Part shown: positions 31,495 to 45,504 of the stretch, one piece after another
How the letters are laid out: every line of letters begins with the position of its first letter
Position numbering within the stretch: position 1 is the first letter of the stretch
Origin: Rebecca billardiae RCC1528
Lineage: Eukaryota; Haptophyta
DNA: 64,000 nt
Reading direction: 5' to 3'
Assembly: GCA_965240325.2 (NCBI GenBank)
Contig: OZ251226.1
Coordinates: 1,116,001-1,180,000, forward strand
Position numbers and translations under genes: made by a program
The notes under the pieces: generated by a model
Told to the model about the DNA's origin: nothing
What the model saw: only the letters and a program-made list of their open reading frames with translations
Databases searched by the model: none

Positions 31495-32010
31495 CCCTCG
31501 CGGAGCGTGTGGCAGGATCCCGGGAACGCCCTTGAGTGCCCTAGCTCATTAAATTATTAGTTCCGGAGTTCGGTACCAGTGGATGGCGGATATATATAGG
31601 ATTGATCGACTCATTCGTTGATTCTAACTGTGTCTCTGTGACTGTGAGCGGGCTCACTGTTAGTGTTACTAATTAGTGTGTCTGAGACATTAGTTAGGAG
31701 TACCGACGCGGGCGACGGTGTCATCTTGCATGAGCTCCCTGAATATTAGAACTGACCACCACGCAACGTTGCGGGTATTTTTCAATACGACGGACTCGAC
31801 TCGAGCCTTGTCGTAGGGGGCTGGGACGGGTGGATGCCGACAACGGTGAGCGTGGAGCGGGCGCGCCTCGGACATTGCTGTGATCGCGAGCGCGCAGCAG
31901 CCGCTACAGCGGCGCAGAAGAGCTGCGTGTCGTAGGGCGGGGCTGCTCGCGACGGGCAGCCCAAGCTTGCGTCGGCGGCACGGTGGACTCGGCCACCGGA
32001 GTCCTTCACC

Positions 32011-33032
32011 TCACAAGGCGCGCCCCGCGACCTGCGTGAGATCGACGCCCACGGCCGCGCCGACGGGTCCGCGGCCGCTGTACAGCGGGAGCCGTTCAAC
32101 CGCCTGCTTGACGGCGCGCAGGTTGGTGGGGACGTCCTCCTTTATGCGCCACTCGATGGCGGGGACGGGTACGACGCCCTTCGGCGTCACGTTCACCGAG
32201 TAGATCAGCTTCGTCGTGTACATGGGCTGCGGCGGCGGCGGCTCCTCGCCCGCGGCCTCGGCCGCGCGTACCGCGTCTGGCGAGGGCGGCACCATTTTGC
32301 GCGAGTGCGGCTGCAGCGCCCACTCGCCGTCGAAGCGCGAGAGCATCTTCGACTCGACGAGCCAGAACTTGATCTTGCGCTGCAGCCTGCGCGCCTCCTG
32401 CTCCGGCCCGAAGAGCTCCTCCATGTCCATCGTCAGGGCCGCGGAGAAGTCGAACCCGAAAATCTTCTGCGCACCCTCCTGGTAGAGCCGAATGCCCTGG
32501 TGCGGCAGCCGGCGGGAGATGACGAGGTTGGGCACGTGGGTCGCGAGGTTGTCGTAGTCCGTGAGGATGCGCCACACGGCCTCAGGCGGGCGCTGGATCA
32601 CGATCGACGCCGAGATACGGCGGCTGCGCGGAGGCAAGGGCGGCAGCCGATGGAGCGCATCGCGAGCGGCGCGTCAGAGAGGCGCGGGGGTGCGCGTGGC
32701 CGTCGAGCGCGCTGCGCCGTGCGAAGGGGCGGCGGGCGGCGCGGCAAAAGCGCGTGGTCGCGTACGCACGCGCACCTGTTGAGACCCGTGGCCTCGATGA
32801 TGGGCGTCTCGCCCAGGATCATTGAGCGCACCGCCGTAACGCATCGCGTGTTCGACGCGCGGCTTGGTTGTCTCCTCGTGATGCGCGTCTGCTGCAGCCG
32901 CGTGGATGCCACGTGCGGTCGCTTTGTCAATGCGCTGCTTCCGCCGAGCCATCCGGAGGCGCAGCAGGCCCACCACCCCAGCACGAGGACGAGGACCTTC
33001 GGGAATGCCGGCCGAGGCTTAGCTGCCGCCAT
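32011..33032 (-). CDS. plastid-targeted SRPBCC/START-like (polyketide cyclase-type) protein
   Basis: Two exons (33032-32776 and 32623-32011; donor AACAG|GTGCGC, acceptor CGCGCAG) give 289 residues. The N-terminus has a hydrophobic signal segment (VLVLVLGWWACCASGW, about residues 13-28) followed by a Ser/Thr/Arg-rich stretch, the bipartite leader used to reach a secondary plastid. The mature part begins SASIVIQRPPEAVWRILTDYDNLATHVPNL, the start of the START-like fold of plastid and cyanobacterial SRPBCC proteins, and ends with KEDVPTNLRAVKQAVE, also typical. Such domains bind lipids or pigments in a deep cavity; the ligand here is unknown. Confidence 0.8.
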
Positions 33033-35107
<2,075 letters not shown>

Positions 35108-37403
35108 TCACCACACGTGCTGCGCCTCGAGGATCTTCTTCTCCCGCTTGATTTGCAGCAGGTGGTCGAACGCGAAGGTCATGAACTCCTTCGCGTCGAC
35201 CGAGCCGTTGGCGTCCGCGTCGACCATGCCCATCAGCGCGTAGATCTCGTGCCGCTCGAGGCCGAGGTCGGCAGAGCGCAGGCACAGCTCAAACTCGTTC
35301 TCGTCCTGCGTGCGCGCGCGCGTGCGTGCCGGCCGTGCGTGAGTGCGTCGGTCGGTGTGCGTACAGAGCTCAGCGCGCGCGGCGTGCGCGCGCGGTGGCC
35401 GCGGCCGACGGGACCGAGCGCCGAATGACGGCTGGGGGTCGCCCGCGCGCGCGCACCAGCATGGAGTTCTTGTCCACGTCGTGCTTGGCAAACGCGGTCG
35501 CAAACTCGGCCTCCATCTGCGCGCGCTCCTTGCCGTTCATCAGCTCGACTGGCGCAAAGTCGGCGCGCTCGAGCATCCGCGCGCGCTCGGTGAGCGACTC
35601 GGGCGTGCACAGCGCGCGGAGCATGCGCGTGACGACGGGCACGACCTTCTCGTAGATGATGCCGCCGTCCTCCTCCATCGGCGCCATCGCGACGATCGTG
35701 TTGGCCTGCATGCGCGAGAGAAGCACGACGTCCTGCGACATGAGCACGTCGACCATGCGCGTGCGGTAGAGCACGCCCTTGCCCTCGTAGTCGCCGGCGG
35801 CGAAGAGGTCGCGCACGCTCTGCTCGAGCTCGTCGAAGCCGACCACGCGCAGCTCGTGCTTGTAGTACTCCGTCAGCACGTCCACCATTGCCGCGGAGAA
35901 CTCGTCGAAGCTCAGCTGGCCGTCGCCGCTCACGTCGAGCGAGCTCATCACGAGTCGTACCTGCTTGGCGTTCAGCCCGAGCCGGGCGTCGCGGAGCACA
36001 GCGCGCAGCTCCTGCCGCGAGAGCTGGCCCGACTTGTCCGCGTCGTATAGCTCGAACGCGACGCGCGCGATCTCGATGACCTGCGCCTTGGGCATGCCGT
36101 TCACGAGCGCGCTCGCCGCCGCCTCCACCTCCGCGCTCAGTCGCTGCTCCTCCGCCTGCACCCGGTGCCGCGTGCGCATCGCCTGGATGACGTCCGTGGC
36201 GATCGGGATGAACTCGGCGTACGACACCTTGCCGTTGCCGTCCTCGTCGACCTCGGCGAGCAGCCGCTGGATCTCCGAGGGCTTGAGGCCGAGCGCCGCC
36301 GTGCGCATCAGCGTCTTGAACCTGCGCAGGGGAGGCGGGACACGCCGGGCGCGGGCGCGGGCAGCGCGCGTGAGCGCCGGCAGGCCTGGGTGCGTGCGCC
36401 GCGCGGCGCAAAGCTCCAATCCAGCGCGCGCGCGCGCGCGGCACGCACTCGACGGCGTCCAGCTGTCCGTTGCCGTCCTGGTCCGCCTCGCGGAACAGCC
36501 GCACCAACTCCTTCTCCAGAGACTCCACGCTCGCGCCCGTGGTGCCGATCGGGCCGGCCGAGCCCGTGCGCTCGGCCGCGTCGTCGTCGTCGTCGTCAGC
36601 GTGCGCGTGGGCGGCGGTCTCGAGGTGCTCGTACCCCGGGATCCCGAGCTGCTCGGCGAGCCGCGGCTGCGTGAACCACGACGCCGCGAACGCCTGCGCG
36701 TCCGTCGGCTTCTCCTCGACGAGCGCGCACAGGAAGCCGTGGACGAGCGCGCGCAGCTCCGGGTGCGCGCGCAGGTACTCCTCATTGTTGATCCGGATCG
36801 CCACGCTCTTTCGCCGCATCTGCGCGATGAGGTTGACCTGCCGCGTCGCCTTCTTCTCCTCCTCCATGCGCGCGAGCTCCTCGGAGCTCCCGGCGCGCTC
36901 GACCTCGGCCGGGTCGGCGCCGTCCGCGGAAGCGTACGGCGCCGCCTCCGCGCCCGAGTCGGGCGCGTCATGCGGCGAGGCCGGCGGCGTCGGCTCGGGC
37001 TGCGCGTCGACGGGTGGCTGCGCGTCCGCCTCGGCCTCAGGCTGTGCGCCGACGGGTGGCTGCGCGTCCGCATCGGCCTCAGGCTGCTCTGCCGCCGCAT
37101 CCGAAGGCGTGGCCTCTTCCTCAGCTGCCGTCGCGCCTGGCGACGGCTCTGCCGCTGAATCCGCGGCTGCCGTCGGCACGTCTGTGAGCGCCTCGGTCGG
37201 CTCCTGCGGCGGGTCCACATCCGCCGCGGGCTCTGGCGCCGCGTCCGCGCCCAGCTCTGCGTCGGGCTCCGGAGCCGGGTCAGGCTCTGCGGCATCTGGC
37301 GCCGGCGTCGGTGCTTCCGCCTCGGTCACGGGCGCGGGGTCCGTCTCGGGCTCGGGCTGCGATTCGGGCTCGGGCTCGGGCTCGGGCTGCGATTCGGGCT
37401 CGA

Positions 37404-37457
<54 letters not shown>

Positions 37458-37560
37458 ACTGCGGTTCGGGCTCGGGCTGAGCCTCGTGCTGCACCGCATC
37501 GGCAGGCCCAGCCTCCGGAGCGGGCTCTGCCGCCTGGAGCGGTTCGTCGCTATCCGCCAT
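35108..37560 (-). CDS. RIIa-like dimerisation domain plus six EF-hands, with acidic Pro-Glu repeat
   Basis: Three exons (37560-36449, 36321-35457, 35305-35108) give 724 residues. Both introns interrupt EF-hand loops, and splicing restores perfect loops (QLDAVE|FKTLM and KNSML|DENEF). Residues 1-220 are acidic, with a long PE dipeptide run at about 29-72. Residues about 258-295 ([20 protein letters not shown]...[13 protein letters not shown], broken here) resemble the RIIa/Dpy-30 fold that dimerises and docks A-kinase anchoring proteins, common in flagellar proteins. EF loops start near 360, 396, 464, 500, 652 and 688 (for example [24 protein letters not shown]). Probable Ca2+-responsive flagellar or cytoskeletal scaffold (inference). 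Confidence 0.8.
37360..37462 (-). repeat. coding Pro-Glu microsatellite
   Basis: CTCGGG hexamers repeat on the plus strand, encoding alternating Pro and Glu in the RIIa/EF-hand protein. The hexamer frame keeps the reading frame, so copy number could vary without disruption. Confidence 0.9.
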
Positions 37561-37691
37561 TGATCAAGCTCGAAACCGACGACGACCCGGCCGCTCGCCA
37601 CTTACCCATACATACCCATATGCGTTGCGCACGGTAACTCTGCCAACTTCTTCCCGCGCGCGCGAGCCGCGAGGGACGAGGTGACAAGAAT
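37561..37691. promoter_or_regulatory. 131-bp divergent promoter between the EF-hand and TIR-like genes
   Basis: Two divergent ATG codons are 131 bases apart. The interval includes CCCATACATACCCATATG but no clear TATA box. A shared bidirectional promoter is inferred from spacing. Confidence 0.45.
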
Positions 37692-39618
37692 ATGCGGGGC
37701 GACCGCTCCGAGTCGGCGGTACGGGCGTTGCTGGAACGTGCGGCCGAGGATGGGCGGCGTCGGCGTGCACGGGTGCGAAGGCCGATGATCGCGCTCGGCA
37801 CTGCGTGCGTCGTCGTGGGCCTCCCACTCATCATCCTCGATCAGGGCTGGTGGTTCGTCAGTGAGGTGGCGTCTGTGGTGCTCCTCCTGGGTGGGTGGTT
37901 CCTGGCCTGTGCCATGGTGCCTGACGACCCGAAGTCGCCCTACTTCGTCGCGGCCGCGGTCCTGGCTGTCGAAGCCGTGCTCTGCGTCTGGGACGTGTTC
38001 AACACTCTCAACCTTTTCTCGCTGGCACGCGCCGCCGGGTGCGACGAGCGGCAAAACGAGCAGCTGCTCTCCTGCCGGCACATGATGGTGTTGCAGGTGA
38101 CGAATGTGTGGGACACATGCGTCGCGTTCTGCGCCGTTGTCATCTCGATGCACACGCTGGTGAGTCGCTGGCAGCACGGGCCTCAGCCCCGGCGCGCGCG
38201 GCGCCGAATCATCCTGCTGATGCGGTTCTACCTCGTGTCGTACACAATCGGCATCACGCTGCGCGAGCTGAGCTCGGTGGTGCACGGGACGGAGGAGGAG
38301 CGCTCGTTTGTGGCCATGATCCCCGCGTTCCTGTTCGCCGCTTTCGTGATGCTGCTGTCCGGCGTCGCCATGTCGCCCGGCGGCATCGAGCGCGTGCACC
38401 GCCGGCTCATCTCGCGTGGCCTCACAGAGGGCGCGAGCTCGGCCGCGGCGATCGCCTCACTGATCGGCGGCAGTGGGCGCGCCCCGGCCGAGACGATGGA
38501 CAGGGCTCTCGCCACACTGCGCAGTGTGCCACTCGACCGACTCGAGCGGCGCCACTTCGCACCCCCGCCACGAGCGAAGGCACGCAGGGACGCGAGCTTG
38601 CCTGTCGCGCTCTCCAGCAGGATGTCGTTAGTGGCAGGCTTGCGCGAGCGCCACTCCACCGAAGAGGGGGGCGCTGCGCTGGGCGGTCCACAGGGTTCGA
38701 GGCGTGCGAGCTCCGGAAGGCAATCCGCTATCCACCCGGTCGAGAGCGTCGAGGCCTCTCCGACGTCACCCGACCGCTCCCGTCCCGACACGGTTCGGTC
38801 CGACTCGCCGCAGTCGAGCTCGCCAAAGGGTGCGGCCTCTGTCTGCCAGCCCGCCGAGTTTGGCCGCATCGACGCGTTCGTGAGCCACAGGTGCGTACCC
38901 GCGTTGCTCGCGCGCGATCGGTGCGCGCAGCACGCCGCTCACGCACGCCTCCCTTGCTGTGTGCACGCGCAGCTGGTCGGACGACCCTGACGCCAAGTGG
39001 GCGGCGCTGCAGCGCTGGCGCGAGCGCTTCAAGGCCAAGAACCTGCGCGAGCCGACGATCTGGCTCGACCGGCTCTGCATCGACCAGGACAACATCAGCG
39101 AGTCGCTCGAGAGCCTCCCCGTCTTCCTCGCGGGCTGTCGCACGATGCTCGCGCTCGTGGGCGACACGTACACCGAGCGGCTGTGGTGCGTGATGGAGCT
39201 CGCCGTCTTCACGATGACGGGCGGCGAGGCCGACCAGGTCGAGTGGATAACGCTCGACGGCGCGAAGCGAACGGACGTCCGCGACTTCGACGTGCGGCAT
39301 GCTCGATGCACGAGCGAGGTGGACATGGACCGACTGCTCTCGACCATCGACGCGTCGTTCGAGGGCATCGAGCGCTTCAACACGACGATTCGGAAGCTCC
39401 TTGCGCGTGCGACCGCCAAGTGGAGCACGCCGCGCAGCAGCACGACGCTGGCTCCGGACTTGAGGCGAGGGACATCTACATCTTCCACGCTCGGGCTCGG
39501 GCGTGCTGGCAGCAACATCCACAGCGGCGCGGGCCGCAGTGATGACGGCAGCGGACATCCGAGCGGCTACTTGTCCCAGAGTCAGATTCTCAGGAGTGGC
39601 TCGGATTCTGCAGCATGA
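37692..39618 (+). CDS. six-span membrane protein with a C-terminal TIR-like domain
   Basis: Two exons (37692-38890, 38973-39618; the CAC AG|GTGCGT donor joins to C TGG) give 614 residues. About six hydrophobic spans lie between residues 30 and 240 (for example FVSEVASVVLLLGGWFLACAMV). A Ser-rich cytosolic linker follows. From about 388: IDAFVSHSW, then WLDRLCIDQDNI, LPVFLAGCRTMLAL and RLWCVMEL (Glu475). These are the box 1, middle and S/WC..E motifs of TIR/SEFIR-like domains; the WC..E glutamate is the residue that is catalytic in NADase TIR domains. The intron falls inside the SHSW motif. Related SHSW/CIDQ domains occur widely in algae and oomycete-type protists (general knowledge); substrate and partners are unknown. 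Confidence 0.75.
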
Positions 39619-41085
39619 CTGACCGTTGGCGTTGACCGCGCTGATGACTGAGAGTGAGACTGAGACTGAGTGAGTGATGAGCAGTCAGACTCAGAGTAGA
39701 ACTAGAAGCCTCGTACTCGTATTGTCTGTCGTGCACTCACGTGACGGTGCGCCGTAGTGCGGTACGGGACGTGGTCCGATCGCGCGCGATATATACCGAG
39801 TATTCCGTACAGTAACTACGCTGTAAGCCGACTTCTCCGTTCTGACGGCGGGCGGTACCCTCCGATCAGGCCCTCCGAATGAGTCCGCCGATTACTCTCT
39901 GACGGGAGCGGCCGCGCCGCCGCGGGCCCGTGTCGTAGCGGCTAGGCCGGCTGGCGCCGACGGCGCAGTTCGCGGCAGGTCCGTCCGGCTCGTCTCCGAT
40001 CGATACTTATGCAATGTTGCTAAGCTTCGAGTGCATCTGGCGTCTCCGATGGGCCATGGGGCGCCACGGCCGGCGTCGCAGCAGCTGTGCTAAATGAAAT
40101 GAATAACAAGGACGGATCGTCATCATATCAATTATCATCGCTCGTATAGGGACCCACAAATTTAGTTGCCGGCTGCAGCAGGCACGACTTTGTCTCAGCC
40201 CGCACGCCCGCTACGCGCCGACCCGGGCAGAGCCCATCCGCCCGCGCATGCACCAGGCCCAGCCGCGTCAGTACATACCCACCCGGCCGCGGCACCCGCG
40301 CTCTGTGCGCCACGGTGTCGATGCGCCCGGCAGTCGGTGCGCATGCACGAGCCAGCCGGCGGGCAGCTACGGGCTGGTTTTCGGCGTGGAGCGCGGTCGT
40401 GTGAGCTGCATTAATTCAGCTGACCCCCGGCTTTTGTGCATTCGGGAGTCGTGCTGCTACGGTGGGCGTGCCACGCGCCTAAACTCGACGCTGGCAAAAT
40501 TAGGCGACGAAAGTGCACGCGCAGCCACACGCAGCCCATATTGATGCTCTCGGAGCAGGCTCGGGCATGCACTCGATCGGCTCTGGCTGACGGCAGCGCC
40601 AAGCTGGCGGCGCGGCGCGAGGGTGCATGCGTGGCGTGGGCGGAGCTACGTCGCACACGCACCGCGCGGCGCGCGGCTCAGCGCACGGAGGCTGCCGACA
40701 GCCGGCGGCACGCAGGCAGGTCTGCTCGCCGCCAGTCGAGCTCGCCGGCCGCCGGGTACCAAACGTCAACCCAGGATGCACAGCCACGCCTATTTGCGAG
40801 GACTCGAGCAATCGGGTCCGGGCGCACCTCATGTGCACGGCAGTGGAGTGGGCCAAGTACGCCCCTGGTATGGTGGCGCGCCGCTGCTTTGCTGCGCTGA
40901 TATGGCGAACAATGTCGGGAGGCTTAAACTTGTGAGGGACTATAGTCCTTTGAAGGTGTTTTGTTTTTATTCTCAGCATCGAACGGCGGAAAATCGCGGT
41001 TGCTAGGATCCGGACAGCTCGGCCCGACTAATCCGGTGTCGGCCCTCGACGCCAGGCGTGGCCGCTGTCGTCGAGCAGGACGACG
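39619..41085. other. intergenic region
   Basis: About 1.47 kb without a supportable gene. It includes an AT-richer segment after 39620 and a T-rich stretch (TTTTGTTTTTATTCTC) near 40960, about 120 bases before the CNOT10 start, which may belong to its promoter or 5' UTR. Confidence 0.5.
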
Positions 41086-43635
41086 ATGGTGGAGAATGGA
41101 GGGGCGTCGTCGGACAACGACAAGGCCGCAGCCGCGCGCGCGTGCTTCTACGCGCATGACTACGTCGGCGCCCGCCAGCAGCTGCAGTCCATCGCCTCCG
41201 CCGACGCGAAGCAGAAGCACAACCTCGCGCTGGCTGACTACTACGCCTCTGGGTGCGAGTCGCCCGAGCAGCTGCTGCAGCGGCTCGAGGGGCTGAAGCA
41301 GGCGGACGGGGACGGCGAGGCGGTTGTGGACAGCTCGCTCGCGCAGTACAACGCCGCCGTGCTCCACTTCCAGCTCGAGCAGTACGGCCGCTGCCGCGCG
41401 CTGCTCGAGCCCATGTTCCTCAACATCGAGCCAGTCGATGAGTTCCTCGCGTTCCGCGTGTGCTTCCTGCTGATCGAGGTGTGCCTGCTGCAGCGCGACG
41501 CGGCGCTCGCGGTGCAGGTGCTCAGCTACCTCGACCGCTCGTACGCCAGCCTCACCAGCGCCGACAAGGCGTCGGCGGCGAGCGCGAACGGCTCGGAGGG
41601 CGGCGGCGGCGCGGCGGCGAGCGCACCAGCCGGCGGCGCCGCGGAGGGCGGGGGGAAGAGCGCGGGCGCGCCGTCGGAGTGGCCGAACAAGCGGTCGAGC
41701 CGGCCCTCGCCCGTCGTGATCTCCCCGTCCGAGGTCGAGCTCCTCCTCCACCTCTTCAGCGCGCGCGTGCACATGCTGCTGGGCGCGCGGCCGGCCGCCA
41801 AGCACGCGATCAGTGCGGCGCTCGTCACGAGCGCGCAGGACCCGCGGGCGCTCTTCCTGAAGGCGCAGCTCGAGCTGTCGCGCGGCAACGCGCGGAAGGC
41901 GATTAAGGTGCTCAACTCGTGCGGCCGGCAGGGCGGCGACCCCAACCTCGCCGCGCTCTACTTCAACAACCTCGGCTGCGTGCACGCAGCCATCAAGCGC
42001 CACCACGCCGCCGCCTTTTATTTTCAGCGCGCGCAGCAGGAGAACCACGCGACCTGCGGGCCGCACGGCGGGGCGGCTGGTGCGCGCGCGCGTGCGCCGC
42101 GCGAGCCACGACGCCCGCCACGCCCGTACCCGCGCGAGGTGGCCCCACGTGCTCACGCGGCCGCCGCGGCGCGTGCGCGCGCCCCCGCGCGTGTTGCGTC
42201 CGCGCGCGCGCGCAGCGGCGGGCGGAGCGGGCGCGAAGCCGTTCAGCTGCGACCGGCGCGCGGAGCTGCTGTACAACAAGGGGTTGCAGCTGCTGCTCAC
42301 CGGCGAGCCGCGCCTCGCCTTCGCGTGCTTCCAGGAGGCGCTGCACAAGCTGTACGCGTGGCCGTTCATTTGGCTGCGGCTAGGCGAGTGTTGCGTGGCA
42401 GTCGCGGAGACCCGGCTGGCGGCGGCGCTCGAGCCCGCCGCCGAAGACGACGACCTGCACGTGGGACTGGGCGCGCGCGCGGGTGTGCTCGGCGTGCCGC
42501 GCGTGCGCCTGCCCGCCGCGCCCGCCGCCGGTGCCTCGATGCTCCTCGCAGCCGAGGCCGGCGCACCGGCAGCGGCCGACGGCGGCGGCGCCGGCTCAAC
42601 AGACACGGCCTCGGTGTTGTCCGCGCATCAGCAGCAGCAGCAGCAGCAGCCAACCCTCAGCTACGCCGTGCAGTGCTTCCGGAATGCGCTGCACACCAAG
42701 CGGTCCACGGTCGCCGCGATGCCCGCGGCCGCGCCGGCAGACGACGGAGCGGACGACGTCGCTGCCGAGTCGGACGACTCGCCCGCGCTCAAGGCCACAG
42801 CAGGTGGGTCCCTCAGCGCCACGCCGGCGCGCTCGCTCGTGCGCCCCCGCGCGGCGCCGGCCGTCCGCGTGCGCGCGCGCGCGCCGGCCGTGGCGCCGCG
42901 CCCCGCGCCATTCCGACCACTCGCCCGCCGCCTCGCGCCCCGCCGCCGCTCGGTGCGCGCAGGCGCGGAGGGCGAGCTGCCCGGCGCGCACGCCATGCGC
43001 CACGTCGCGCTGCTCAACCTCGCGTGGGTAGGGCTCTCCATCGCCGATCCCGCGATGGCGCTCTCGGCCGTGGACGAGCTGACGGCCGGATCGCAGCGCA
43101 TCGCGCCGCTGCATCGGCTGCTCGCGGCCATGTACGCGGCGGAGGCGCTGTGCGCGCTCAACCGCCCGGCGCAGGCCGCGCAGCGCTTGGCGCCCACGGC
43201 GCTGGCAGACGTGCTGTCTCAAACGGCGCTGGACGCCTCGCCGCACGCGCCGGGTGCCTCGCTGCGCACGGCCATCTCGCCGGCCACCTCGGCGGCGCTC
43301 CTGCCGAGCACGGCGCGCGCGCTGCTCGCGACCAACATGGCGGTGGCGCACATCGCGTGCGACGACCTGCAGTCCGCGGAGCAGTGCGTGCTGCAGGCGC
43401 TGGCGCTCAAGCCGCAAGCGCGCGAGCCGCTGCTCGTGCTCGCGTACCTCGAGCTCAGGAGCGGTGCGCGCGCCTCTGCTGCGCACCTGCGCGCGTGGCG
43501 ACCGTCCGCCCGCGCCCGCGCGCGCGCGCGGCGCACCAACTTGGCCCGCGCGCGACCCCGTGACCTCGTGCAGGCAATGACGAGGCTGCACTGCGCATCC
43601 TGCGCACAGGGCGTGCAGTGCCCCGCGCGGGATGA
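41086..43635 (+). CDS. CNOT10: CNOT10, CCR4-NOT complex subunit
   Basis: Four exons (41086-42079, 42216-42803, 42963-43463, 43574-43635) give 714 residues, close to the animal protein. Family blocks: KHNLALADYY at the start, YNAAVLHFQLEQY, IEPVDEFLAFRVCFLLIEV, DPRALFLKAQLELSRGNARKA, LYFNNLGCVH...AAFYFQRA, ELLYNKGLQLL, WLRLGECC, and the C-terminal LRSGNDEAALRILRTGR. The protein is a TPR superhelix that binds CNOT11 and the CNOT1 N-terminus in the cytoplasmic deadenylase complex. Ala/Gly-rich inserts and a short poly-Gln interrupt the TPR array. The last exon is only 62 bases but restores the family C-terminus. Confidence 0.92.
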
Positions 43636-44087
43636 TCCGCGCCCTGGGCCGCTGGGCGCGATTGACTTATCCGATTGTGCGTTGCACGGGGTTATGATGC
43701 ACCACAGAATAGATTCCTACGACTCATGGGAGGCGCGCGCCCGTTATCGGAATGCTGAATAAACCTGATCTATAGTGACTGATGATGCCGTATCGGACAT
43801 CGACGGTGCGGCCCGGGGCCGGGGCATAGTCAGCTCGCCTCCGTGGCGGCGGAGAGAGCCTTACTAGTTACTACTCGCGCGGAGTCTAATTGTAACTTAA
43901 TTGAGATATCTTCGGATGAGGCTCCCGCCGAGACAGTGTCATCACACGGGACAGCGGACTCCGGTATCGTCGTCCGTGTAGTCAGTGTAGAGCACTGCTG
44001 CAGACTGCAGCAGTTCCGAGCAGGTCTACACAGTACACTACTGTAGAACTTTATTGCAGTCTGATCTCAGTTATTATTATTTATAAT

Positions 44088-44109
44088 GACCGCGTTCCGC
44101 GGTCTTTTT
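44088..44109 (+). terminator. perfect hairpin followed by five T
   Basis: GACCGCG-TTC-CGCGGTC (44088-44104) is a 7-base perfect stem with a 3-base loop, directly followed by TTTTT. It looks like an intrinsic terminator or a Pol III stop. It lies about 450 bases after CNOT10 in an AT-rich stretch with no RNA gene recognised upstream. Confidence 0.35.
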
Positions 44110-44685
44110 CCGTAGAACGAACGTAGTTCGGGGCCCGCGGTGCACCCTCCGTCGGCTGCTGTCTCAGTCTGACATGTGTAACAGTTCGCCTGAGCTGCCA
44201 CCGCCAACTCAGTCACTGCCGCCCACCGGGCCGGCGGGCCGAGGACTGTCGCCGCGGGCCGCCGCGGGGACTAGCGGCCGGCGCGCGCGCGCAGGCAGGG
44301 CGAGAGGCGCTGGCGCGGCGCGAGCCGGCGCGTGCGCGCGAGCGGGCGCACCTGCTTGAGGTACTCGCCCTGCGCCATGCGCTCGACGACGGGCCGCTGG
44401 TCGCTCGTGCCGGCAGAGCGAGAGCGCGCGCCACTGCTGGCCCCGGCCTGCCGGCTGCGCAGCCTCGCACCGAGACCGACCGAGCGGAGCTCGGGGCGGT
44501 GGAACGAGGCGAGCGGCGCGTCGCGCCTGCCGCCGCGCGTGCGCGCCTGCTCCACCGCGCCGTCGTGCTCGCCCGCCGCCTCCTCCGCCGCGTCGGCCTC
44601 GAAGACGGCGGCTGCCAGCGGCAGGCTGAGCCGCGCGCGACTCACTCACACTGTGAGTCACACCCGCGGTCGCCTCGACAGCCAT

Positions 44686-45260
44686 CTATCCACAGCTGCT
44701 CGAGCTGCTGGAGGGCGCCGCGACGATGGCAGCGCGGGCGCCCAGCGCGTCCGTTGCCGCGTCGCTCAGCTCGTCGAGCTCGGCGCCGCACTTCGCCAGC
44801 TTGGCGCCTAGCGCCTCCGCGTGTCACGTGCTCGTGCACGTCAGCCTGCTGATACGCCGCGGGTAACGCCGCCGCCCATCGGCACTTCTGGCATCTGCGC
44901 GCGCAGCTGCTGCAGCTCGACGGCGGAGTCGTCGCGGCTGGCGGCGAGGGTGCGCACCGCGTCGATTGCCGAGGCCTGCAGCCCGGTGATCGCCGCGTCG
45001 ACGCGCGCGGCGATTTCCCCACGCAGAGTCTCCTCGCGCCACGTGGCCGCCGCTCGCGTGCAGGCAGGCAGCTGGGCGCCGCTGCGCGACCCGGAACCAG
45101 CGCGCGTTTCACTGATATGCTCCTGCTCGTCCTCACGCTGCTGCACCTCCGCGCCGCCGTCGACCGAGTTGAGGAGGAGCTCGCGCTCAGCGTCGAGGCG
45201 CGAGCTCGCGTGCTTGAGCTCGCCCTTCAGCCGCGCGAGCTCCGGGCGCATCCGGCTCAT
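44686..45260 (-). CDS. short coiled-coil protein (tentative, two exons)
   Basis: Exon 45260-44886 plus exon 44814-44686, joined over a 71-base intron (GAA|GTGCCG ... CGGAG), gives 167 residues. The first exon reads MSRMRPELARLKGELKHASSRL DAERELLLNSV, a heptad-rich helix; the second reads ALGAKLAKCGAELDELSDAATDAL. The frame stays open upstream of the chosen ATG, so an earlier start or 5' exon is possible. Family not recognised. A further coiled-coil-poor open frame downstream (44271-44645) could be a separate fragment. Confidence 0.35.
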
Positions 45261-45504
45261 CAGCTCTGCCGCGCCGGCTCGCTCGGCGGTCGCTCTGCTC
45301 CGGGCGGCGAGCGACGAGCTCGCGTGCTCCGGACTCGGCTCGCCCTTGCGCGCTGCTCCTCGAGTGACGAACGCGCCCGCGGGCAGGCTGTTGCCCGTCG
45401 CCCCCGCCGCGATCTCGCCGCCCCCGCCGCGATCTCGTCGCGCATGCTCCGTGCGCAGCGCGACGCAACTGGTGCGCGCGCTCCGTGTCTGGCGCGCGCC
45501 TAGT

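Larger units (their letters stand above)
27445..32010. other. gene-poor island with inverted repeats
   Basis: About 4.6 kb without a recognisable gene. It holds AT-rich stretches (TATATA near 28010-28028), two pairs of long inverted repeats (separate entries) and short perfect hairpins near 31443-31494. Long open frames near 28367-28807, 30024-30812 and 31081-31560 are caused by the inverted repeats: the same peptide-like text appears on opposite strands. Confidence 0.65.

Noticed and set aside
40411-40979. Overlapping frames on both strands before CNOT10
   Set aside because: Cys/Arg/His-rich composition in every frame, without family similarity or frame preference.
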